Origin: Ktedonobacter racemifer
GTDB taxonomy: Bacteria; Chloroflexota; DTOL01; JACQYG01
Direction: 5' to 3'
DNA: 13,616 nucleotides
Assembly: GCA_020723545.1 (NCBI GenBank)
Contig: DYIS01000037.1
Location: forward strand, 1-13,616
The notes beneath the pieces are model-generated. The model did not search any database, was not told the origin of the DNA, and worked only from the letters and a program-made list of their open reading frames with translations. The position numbers were made by a program, and so were the translations under genes. Below, piece by piece: positions 1-4,721 of this stretch; position 1 is the stretch's first letter; each line of letters opens with the position of its first letter.

Positions 1-116
1 GCATGTTCTCCTTCGACGCGGACATCGCCGAGGTGCCGGTGGCGGTGAACACCTTGAACGAGTCGCCGCTCCTGTGGTATTATCTGGAAGGTTGGGCCAA
101 ATGGCACCCTCGCTAA
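1..116 (+). CDS. C-terminal end of an unrecognised gene (partial)
   Basis: An open frame enters from the left edge (codons in phase from base 3) and stops at TAA 114-116. It gives the last 37 residues of a protein ending in LEGWAKWHPR. Codons are strongly G/C-ending (GCG, GAC, ATC, GCC, GTG, CTG), as in the clear genes of this window, which supports real coding. An ATG occurs at base 3, but there is no way to see whether it is a start, and a continuation to the left is more likely. The tail is rich in Trp, Tyr and Leu, with no motif I can assign to a family. Function is not called. Confidence 0.6.
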   Translation, partial: MFSFDADIAEVPVAVNTLNESPLLWYYLEGWAKWHPR

Positions 117-146
117 GCCGGCAGTAGCAACAAAATGTATGTTGGA

Positions 147-170
147 TTCACGACACTTTTGTGTCGTGAA
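147..170. repeat. Perfect 10-bp inverted repeat upstream of hicB
   Basis: TTCACGACAC, then TTTT, then GTGTCGTGAA: two perfect 10-base arms around a four-base spacer, centred 54 bases before the hicB start and 31 bases after the upstream gene's stop. Two readings fit. One is an operator dyad for a repressor controlling hicBA. The other is a transcript-end hairpin for the upstream gene, but there is no T-run after the right arm, so a factor-independent terminator is less likely. The hicB product here is short and seems to lack a DNA-binding tail, so if this is an operator the binding protein is not obvious. Confidence 0.6.
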
Positions 171-212
171 ATGTAAGTTTGGCGAAACGGTGGCTTGAAT
201 GGAGGCGGAATA

Positions 213-419
213 ATGAGACAAGTGATTATTTATTCTGGTGAAGACGGCTATTGGGTGGCTGAATGCCCCAGCCTGCCTGGTTGCATTAGTCAGGGGAAGA
301 CGAAAGAAGAGGCCATCGCCAATATCAAAGAGGCGATTCAGGGATACATCGCCGCCCTTGAAGAAGATGGCTTGCCTGTTCCTGAAGAGCACTTTGACAC
401 ATTGATGGTGGCCGTATGA
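213..419 (+). CDS. hicB: HicB-family antitoxin-like protein (short form)
   Basis: A 68-residue protein resembling the HicB partial RNase H-like fold. The N-terminal strand leads to EDGYWVAECPSLPGCISQG, the hallmark G-x-x-V/A-x-x-P-x-L-P-G-C segment, then KTKEEAIANIKEAI and the helix ending LEEDGLPVPEE. In HicAB modules HicB binds and blocks the mRNA-cleaving HicA. The start ATG 213 is chosen because GGAGG (201-205) lies 7 bases upstream. A TTG at 195 in the same frame has no such site. The protein stops after the core fold, so the helix-turn-helix or ribbon-helix-helix tail that lets longer HicB proteins act as repressors appears absent. Its stop overlaps the hicA start (ATGA, 416-419), indicating translational coupling. 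Antitoxin-first order is the reverse of the classic E. coli hicAB. Codon use is more AT-rich than in the flanking genes, consistent with horizontal arrival. Confidence 0.85.
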   Translation: MRQVIIYSGEDGYWVAECPSLPGCISQGKTKEEAIANIKEAIQGYIAALEEDGLPVPEEHFDTLMVAV

Positions 420-636
420 GCAAGTTACCAAGGATTTCAGGGAGGGAGGGCGCCAAAGCACTTGGCAAGGTTGGATTCTATCTGAACGGCAGGAGGGGAG
501 TCATATGATTCTACGTCGGGATGACCCCTTCGCTCAGGTAGTTGTTCCTGACCATAAAGAACTGGACAGGGGCACTTTACGTGCCATTGTTAGACAGGCT
601 GGTCTCAGTGTAGACGAGTTTGTAAAGTTGCTGTAA
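416..636 (+). pseudogene. hicA: HicA-family mRNA interferase toxin, frameshifted
   Basis: Starting at ATG 416, overlapping hicB, the first frame encodes MSKLPRISGREGAKALGKVGFYLN and then runs into TGA 506-508. The rest of HicA lies in the -1 frame: GSHMILRRDDPFAQVVVPD, then HKELDRGTLRAIVRQAGLS and VDEFVKLL, to TAA 634-636. Together they match a full-length HicA (about 73 residues) with its double-stranded-RNA-binding-like fold. Adding one C near base 487-488 would restore N-R-Q-E-G-S-H without a break, so a single-base deletion explains the state. The catalytic His of the GSH motif (codon 502-504) is intact but out of frame with the start. The join has the sequence AGGAGGGGAG (491-500), and an in-frame ATG 505 overlaps the first frame's stop (ATGA). 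Reinitiation there would make a C-terminal piece lacking the His. It is most likely a dead toxin or a sequence error. Frameshift expression is an untested alternative. Confidence 0.82.
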
Positions 637-646
637 CGGAGTCGAA

Positions 647-1027
647 GTGCTCGGAAAACATCTCCTGGCCGATATGTACGGGGTAGATTCAAGGCTCATG
701 ACCGATGAAAGGTTCCTGAAGGATCTCTTGGTACGGGCGGCAGTGGTCAGTGGGCTCCACCTGATAGCCGAGCTCTGTTTGATCCGTTTCCCGGCGGACG
801 TTGGTTCGACGCAACGGGTACGCGGCGGTGGGGTCACCGGCTTCGCGCTTCTATCCGAATCTCACATCTCCTTCCACTCCTATCCTGAACGCAACTTCCT
901 GGCCCTGGACATCTTCACCTGTGGCAAGGCCGACCCGCATCGGGCACTGCAGATCTTCCAGGAGGCCCTCTCACCCCGGGAGACCAGGGTGATCTCGCAC
1001 AACCGCGGCGTGGCCCTGGCGGGCTAG
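647..1027 (+). CDS. speD: S-adenosylmethionine decarboxylase proenzyme (prokaryotic SpeD/SpeH type)
   Basis: A 126-residue proenzyme of the small prokaryotic class. Self-cleavage creates a pyruvoyl cofactor that decarboxylates S-adenosylmethionine, giving the aminopropyl donor for spermidine. Visible residues are GKHLLADMYG (3-12), the processing motif S70-E71-S72-H73 (cleavage expected between E71 and S72, so S72 becomes the pyruvoyl group), H77 in SFHSYPE, and C92 in DIFTCG. The position matching Ser55 of the Thermotoga enzyme is Thr (T64 in GVTG), and the segment at 47-62 looks a few residues longer than usual. The start is GTG 647, with GGAG at 638-641 five bases upstream. The gene begins 10 bases after the hicA stop with no room for a promoter, so its transcript either starts inside or upstream of hicBA. 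No spermidine synthase gene is in the window. Some SpeD homologues have changed to arginine or ornithine decarboxylases, so the substrate is inferred from the family. Confidence 0.9.
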   Translation: MLGKHLLADMYGVDSRLMTDERFLKDLLVRAAVVSGLHLIAELCLIRFPADVGSTQRVRGGGVTGFALLSESHISFHSYPERNFLALDIFTCGKADPHRALQIFQEALSPRETRVISHNRGVALAG

Positions 1028-1037
1028 GCCCATTGAA

Positions 1038-1066
1038 TTGCCAGGGGTGCCCTTCTGTGCTATAAT
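1038..1066 (+). promoter_or_regulatory. Sigma-70-type promoter for the EF-G-like gene
   Basis: TTGCCA (1038-1043), a 17-base spacer, then TATAAT (1061-1066), a perfect -10 box preceded by TGC, i.e. an extended -10. It lies 11 bases after the speD stop, with an expected transcript start near 1073 and a leader of about 45 bases before GTG 1118. The close match to consensus and the location make this a confident prediction, although no transcript data are available. Confidence 0.8.
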
Positions 1067-1117
1067 GCGCCGAGGCCGTCCGTCAGTCGTGCGGGCAGTC
1101 AATTTGAGGAGGTTGGG

Positions 1118-3202
1118 GTGAAATCGTACACCACTGAGCGGTTGCGAAACGTAGGGCTGTTCTCTCACGGCGGTGCCGGGAAGACCTCACTGGCCGAGGC
1201 CATGCTCTTCGCCTCTGGCGCCATCAACCGCCTGGGCAGGGTTGAGGAGGGCACCACGGTTTCCGACTACGACCCAGAGGAGATCAAGCGCCATATATCG
1301 GTTAATCTCTCTCTCTTGCCCGTCGAATGGAAAGGCAACAAGATCAACCTGATCGACACCCCTGGCTATGCCGATTTCGTCGGCGAGGTGAAGGAGACTG
1401 CGCGGGTTGTGGACGCCGCTATCATCGTCTTCTGCGCGGTGGCCGGGGTTGAAGTGGGTTCAGAGCTGGTGTGGAAGTACGCCGACGAACGCAAGCTGCC
1501 CAGGCTGGCCTTCATCAGCCGGATGGATCGCGAAAACGCCGATTTCCACCGCACGCTGGAGCAACTTCAGTCCAGATTCGGCAACTCGGTGGTCCCCATC
1601 CAGCTTCCCATTGGGTCCCAGGAGAACTTCAAGGGGGTCGTGGACCTGGTGCGCATGAAGGCCTATGTAGGTTCCAAGGGCGAAGAGGCACCGGTGCCCG
1701 AGGACTTAAAGGCCCAGGCCGAGGCGGCACGAGAGAAGCTGGTGGAGGCGGCAGCGGAGACCGATGACGAGTTGATCACCAAGTACCTGGAGGGCGAGCA
1801 ACTGACCGAGGTCGAGATCGCCCGGGGCCTCCGGGCCGGCGTCCTGGAGGCGAAGGTTGTCCCGGTCCTCTGTGGCACAGCCACCGCTAACAAGGCGATC
1901 CCGCCGCTCCTGGAGGCCATAGTCGATTATCTACCGTCCCCCCTACACGCCCCTCCGGCCCAAGCCCGAAACCTGGCCACCGGCCGCGACGAGGCGCTGG
2001 AACCCAAGTCAACCCTACCCCTGGCGGCGCTGGTTTTCAAGACCACGGCCGACCCCTATGTGGGCAAGTTGACCTACTTCAGGGTGTACTCCGGCACCAT
2101 CCACTCCGATTCCCGGGTATACAATTCAACCCGGAATACCGAGGAGCGCATTGGCCAGCTTTTCGTGCTGCATGGCAAGAGCCAGGAGCCGGTGGTAGAA
2201 CTGGGTGCCGGCGAGGTGGGCGCGGTGGCCAAATTGGCCGAAACCGCCACCGGCGACACCCTTTGCACTAAGGATCACCCGGTGCTTCTCCCAGGTATAG
2301 AGTTCCCGGCACCATCCTTTACGGCGGCCATTCAACCGAAGACCAAGGCCGACCTGGATAAGCTGGGGGCAGCGTTGGCCCGCCTGGCCGAGGAGGACTC
2401 TACCATTTCCATCACGCGCCAGGCGGATACCGCCGAAACACTCGTCGCTGGGATGGGGGAATCCCACGTGGAAATCGCCGCGGAGCGCATGCGTCGCAAA
2501 TTCGGCGTAGACGTAACCCTGTCCGTGCCCAAGATCCCGTATAAAGAGACGATCCTCTCCAAGGTCAATGCGGAGTACAGGCACAAGAAGCAGACTGGCG
2601 GCCACGGCCAGTACGGCCACGTGTTTCTGGAACTGGAGCCGCTGCCCAGGGGCAGCGGGGTGGAGTTCGCGGAGCGAGTGGTGGGCGGTGCAGTGCCCAA
2701 GAATTATATCCCGGCGGTGGAGAAGGGTGTTAAGGAGGCCTTTTTAGAAGGCCCACTGGCCGGCTATCCGATCATCGACCTTCGGGTCACCCTGTACGAT
2801 GGGTCTTATCACCCGGTGGATTCATCGGAGATGTCTTTCAAGCTGGCGGCAATCGGAGCGATCAGAAAAGGGGTGAGCGACCCCAACGCCCGGCCCGTGT
2901 TCCTGGAGCCCATCGTCAATCTGACGATAACCGTGCCCGAGCAATACATGGGCGACGTTATCGGTGACCTGAACTCCAAGCGGGCCCGGGTCTTAGGGAT
3001 GGAGCCGAAGTCGGGCCTGAGCGTCATCTCCGCCCAGGCGCCGCTGGCGGAGGTACAGAGATACGCCACCGACCTGCGCTCCATCACCCAGGGCCGGGGC
3101 ATCTTTAGCATGGAGTTCGCGCATTACGAGGAGGTCCCGGGCCACATTGCCCAGGGGATCATCGAACAGGCCAAAAAGGAACGAGAGGCTGCCCAGAAAT
3201 GA
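1118..3202 (+). CDS. fusA: Elongation factor G-like translation GTPase
   Basis: A 694-residue protein with the five-domain layout of EF-G, the translocase that moves tRNA and mRNA through the ribosome. The P-loop SHGGAGKTS (16-24), switch I region EEIKRHISVNLSLLP (54-68) and DTPG (80-83) mark the GTPase domain. Domain II starts near 300, domain III near 390, domain IV near 470 (TGGHGQYGHV near 490) and domain V near 593. The P-loop and RHISVN switch I place it in the EF-G-like (type II) group instead of canonical EF-G (AHIDAGKTT, RGITI). The guanine-specificity motif NKxD reads S-R-M-D (134-137), an unusual change. The start is GTG 1118 with GAGGAGG (1106-1112) five bases upstream. It is monocistronic, with its own promoter and a strong hairpin after the stop. 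Members of the EF-G-like group can have reduced or different activity, so a role as the main translocase is not certain. Confidence 0.9.
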   Translation: MKSYTTERLRNVGLFSHGGAGKTSLAEAMLFASGAINRLGRVEEGTTVSDYDPEEIKRHISVNLSLLPVEWKGNKINLIDTPGYADFVGEVKETARVVDAAIIVFCAVAGVEVGSELVWKYADERKLPRLAFISRMDRENADFHRTLEQLQSRFGNSVVPIQLPIGSQENFKGVVDLVRMKAYVGSKGEEAPVPEDLKAQAEAAREKLVEAAAETDDELITKYLEGEQLTEVEIARGLRAGVLEAKVVPVLCGTATANKAIPPLLEAIVDYLPSPLHAPPAQARNLATGRDEALEPKSTLPLAALVFKTTADPYVGKLTYFRVYSGTIHSDSRVYNSTRNTEERIGQLFVLHGKSQEPVVELGAGEVGAVAKLAETATGDTLCTKDHPVLLPGIEFPAPSFTAAIQPKTKADLDKLGAALARLAEEDSTISITRQADTAETLVAGMGESHVEIAAERMRRKFGVDVTLSVPKIPYKETILSKVNAEYRHKKQTGGHGQYGHVFLELEPLPRGSGVEFAERVVGGAVPKNYIPAVEKGVKEAFLEGPLAGYPIIDLRVTLYDGSYHPVDSSEMSFKLAAIGAIRKGVSDPNARPVFLEPIVNLTITVPEQYMGDVIGDLNSKRARVLGMEPKSGLSVISAQAPLAEVQRYATDLRSITQGRGIFSMEFAHYEEVPGHIAQGIIEQAKKEREAAQK

Positions 3203-3222
3203 CGAGCGCTTCCCGTACCAGG

Positions 3223-3268
3223 CAAGCAGAAGCCCCTCATCGTGCATTTGGTGAGGGGCTTCTGCTTG
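3223..3268 (+). terminator. Hairpin terminator after the EF-G-like gene
   Basis: A perfect 17-base stem (3223-3239 pairing with 3252-3268) with a 12-base loop begins 21 bases after the fusA stop. The arms contain GCAGAAGCCCCTCA and its complement. On the plus strand it is followed by a T-rich stretch (TTCAGCTTCTTTT), fitting a factor-independent terminator. On the minus strand, where tyrS ends 12 bases away at 3280, no U-run follows the stem, so termination of tyrS here would be weaker or factor-dependent. It separates two convergent genes. Confidence 0.85.
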
Positions 3269-3279
3269 TTCAGCTTCTT

Positions 3280-4473
3280 TTACTGGTCGTGTTTTAGCAG
3301 GGCGCGGCAAAATCGCCGCTTGCCCACTCGAATCACGGAGTTGACTATCGGGAGAACAGGGATCAGGCGGTCCGGGTCCAGTACTTTCTGGCCATCGACC
3401 TCCACCGCGCCTTGTAGCGTGAGCCTTTTGGCTTCGCTCTTTGACCTGGCCAGTCCAGCATCAGCCAGGAAAGTGCAGAGCGCCACCGGCGTGGTGAGCT
3501 CGAATTCGGGCATGTCGCTGGGGAGCTCTCGTCGCTGGAAGATCCGGGTGAACTCGCCCTCGGCTGCCTTTGCTGCCCGCGGACCGTGGAATTGAGCCAC
3601 GATCTCCCTGGCCAGGCGCATCTTTAGATCCCGGGGGTTCACCGTTCCGACCGCCATCCTCTCCTGCATGGCGGCGATCTCGGCCTCCGTGACGTCGGTG
3701 GTCAACGTGAAGTACTCGATCAACACCGTATCGGAGATGGACATGACCTTGCCATACATCTCCGCGGGCGGCTCAGCCAGGTCGATGGTATTGCCGAAAC
3801 TCTTGCTCATTTTGCGCCCGTCGGCACCCATCAGGAGCGGCACCAGGAACACGCTCTGGGGGGTCTTTCCCAGCATGGCCTGAAGCCGGCGGCCGACCAG
3901 GATATTGAACTTCTGGTCGGTGCCACCGAACTCCACGTCGGCATCTATGGCCAGCGAGTCATAGCCCTGCAACAATGGGTACATCAACTCCATGATGGTT
4001 ATCGGCTGACCAGCCTTGAAGCGGCTGTTGTAGGTCTCATGCTCCATCATGTCGGCCAGAGTGAAGCGCCTGGTCAAATCGTACACGTCAGCCAGGGTGA
4101 ACTCACCGAACCACTCGCTCTGCCAGCGTACTTCGGTTCGGTCCTTGTCCACCACCTTGAAAAACTGCTCCATATAAGTCTGGGCGTTCGCTCTTACCTG
4201 CTCGGGCGAAAGGACAGAGCGGCTTTCGTCCCTGCCCGACGGGTCTCCAATCTGGGCCGTCCAGTCTCCAACGATCAGGACCACCTGGTGCCCCAGCTCC
4301 TGGAATTGCCGCAGCTTGCGCAGGGCGACGGCGTGGCCGAGGTGCAGGTCTGGCTTAGTGGGGTCAAACCCCAGTTTCAGCCTGAGGGGCCGGCCTGTCC
4401 GCAGGCGGGCGAGCAACTCTTCTTCGGTTATTATCTCCGCCACGGCGCGATGCAGAAGACGGTCCAGATCCAT
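3280..4473 (-). CDS. tyrS: Tyrosyl-tRNA synthetase (TyrZ-like class)
   Basis: A 397-residue class I synthetase that charges tRNA-Tyr in the cytoplasm. The HIGH-type motif is PDLHLGHAV (41-49). The KMSKS loop is exact (GRKMSKS, 219-225). Tyrosine-site segments include GDWTAQIGDPSG (69-80) and EFGGTDQKFN (181-190). The C-terminal 60 or so residues form an S4 RNA-binding domain (ADAGLARSKSEAKRLTLQGA). The start ATG 4473 (MDLDRLLHRAV) is chosen because homologues begin this way and AAGGGG lies about six bases upstream. The same frame is open back to a TTG at 4524, but that codon sits in the U-run of a terminator-like hairpin, so the longer form is rejected. The gene follows ribF but has its own promoter and a long structured leader with a possible Tyr-containing leader peptide. 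That suggests control by tyrosyl-tRNA charging. It ends convergently with the EF-G-like gene. Confidence 0.95.
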   Translation of the reverse strand: MDLDRLLHRAVAEIITEEELLARLRTGRPLRLKLGFDPTKPDLHLGHAVALRKLRQFQELGHQVVLIVGDWTAQIGDPSGRDESRSVLSPEQVRANAQTYMEQFFKVVDKDRTEVRWQSEWFGEFTLADVYDLTRRFTLADMMEHETYNSRFKAGQPITIMELMYPLLQGYDSLAIDADVEFGGTDQKFNILVGRRLQAMLGKTPQSVFLVPLLMGADGRKMSKSFGNTIDLAEPPAEMYGKVMSISDTVLIEYFTLTTDVTEAEIAAMQERMAVGTVNPRDLKMRLAREIVAQFHGPRAAKAAEGEFTRIFQRRELPSDMPEFELTTPVALCTFLADAGLARSKSEAKRLTLQGAVEVDGQKVLDPDRLIPVLPIVNSVIRVGKRRFCRALLKHDQ

Positions 4474-4522
4474 TTTCGACCCCTTATACAGAAATGCCAT
4501 GGACGTGATCACGCCCATGGCC

Positions 4523-4571
4523 AAAAAGGCACAAAAATCGCCACGGGCCTCAGCTTCAGCGTGCCCATGGC
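4523..4571 (-). terminator. Intrinsic terminator (3:4 hairpin) in the tyrS leader
   Basis: On the minus-strand RNA, GCCAUGGGC (4571-4563) pairs with GCCCGUGGC (4548-4540): nine pairs with one G-U wobble and a 14-base loop. It is followed by GAUUUUUG (U5 at 4537-4533) and a second U5 at 4527-4523. This is a textbook factor-independent terminator, located about 50 bases before the tyrS start, so it would stop transcripts from both the tyrS promoter and ribF read-through. Its 5' arm is also needed by the competing 2:3 hairpin. A copy of the arm, GCCAUGGGC, recurs at 4521-4513 and could also pair with the 3' arm. Confidence 0.7.
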
Positions 4572-4616
4572 TTGGTGTTTGCCCCTGCTATGCTCCCACA
4601 CCAGGCCCCTGGGCAC
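4561..4616 (-). promoter_or_regulatory. Putative antiterminator (2:3 hairpin) of the tyrS leader
   Basis: GUGCCCA (4616-4610) pairs perfectly with UGGGCAC (4567-4561). After a small internal loop, GGCCUGGUGU (4607-4598) pairs with ACACCAAGCC (4578-4569) with one mismatch, closing a 19-base loop that contains the leader-peptide stop codon (4590-4588). The 3' arm covers all but two bases of the terminator's 5' arm, so the two structures exclude each other. A further alternative pairs GCACGC (4649-4644) with GCGUGC (4618-4613), a 1:2 hairpin whose loop holds the two Tyr codons. The pairing is seen in the sequence. The regulatory logic is inferred. Confidence 0.6.
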
Positions 4617-4662
4617 GCCGGCGATAGATATACTTGAAACCCCGCGTGCTCAGGAAGTCCAT
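4588..4662 (-). CDS. Putative 24-residue leader peptide of tyrS
   Basis: A small ORF lies in the tyrS leader. ATG 4662 is preceded by GAGGT (4676-4672) with a 9-base spacer, and the stop is TAG 4590-4588. The peptide begins MDFLSTRGFKYIYRRR and ends in GVGA. It has Tyr codons (TAT) at positions 11 and 13, just before the RNA segments that form the alternative hairpins. In leader-peptide attenuation, scarcity of the charged tRNA stalls the ribosome at such codons and favours the antiterminator. Here a ribosome with codon 11 in its A site would reach roughly base 4620-4618, leaving the antiterminator arm from 4616 free. A ribosome finishing at the stop would cover that arm. Four Arg residues (one at 7, then three in a row at 14-16) are also present. 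Translation has not been shown. Confidence 0.55.
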   Translation of the reverse strand: MDFLSTRGFKYIYRRRAQGPGVGA

Positions 4663-4692
4663 TTGGCTCTTACCTCAACTTAACGTGCCGCA

Positions 4693-4721
4693 ATGATAGC
4701 ACTTCTTTCCCCCATCGTCAA
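4693..4721 (-). promoter_or_regulatory. Sigma-70-type promoter of tyrS
   Basis: Read on the minus strand: TTGACG (4721-4716), a 17-base spacer, then TATCAT (4698-4693), preceded by TGC (extended -10). The expected transcript start is near 4686, giving a leader of about 210 bases before ATG 4473. The -35 box contains the TGA stop codon of ribF (4720-4718), so the promoter begins exactly at the end of the upstream gene. It places the leader peptide, alternative hairpins and terminator on one transcript ahead of tyrS. Confidence 0.75.

Noticed and set aside
577..837. Minus-strand frame of 86 codons across hicA and speD
   Set aside because: Antisense shadow of speD and of the hicA remnant. No start context or family similarity.
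3223..3268. Bidirectional terminator serving tyrS equally
   Set aside because: The stem is symmetrical, but only the plus-strand side is followed by a T-rich run. The minus-strand continuation is GC-rich, so an equal role for tyrS is not supported.
4474..4524. N-terminally extended tyrS starting at TTG 4524 or ATG 4518/4500
   Set aside because: TTG 4524 is inside the terminator U-run. The extra 17 residues do not look like TyrRS. ATG 4473 has AAGGGG upstream and matches the family start.
4039..4683. Plus-strand open frame of 214 codons opposite tyrS and its leader
   Set aside because: Antisense to the catalytic half of tyrS, with no recognisable domain. It also covers the leader structures. 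A coding role is not supported.
4473..4686. T-box riboswitch in the tyrS leader
   Set aside because: The leader length is right, but I find no GGTGGnACCGCG-like T-box sequence or matching antiterminator bulge. The structures seen fit leader-peptide attenuation better.
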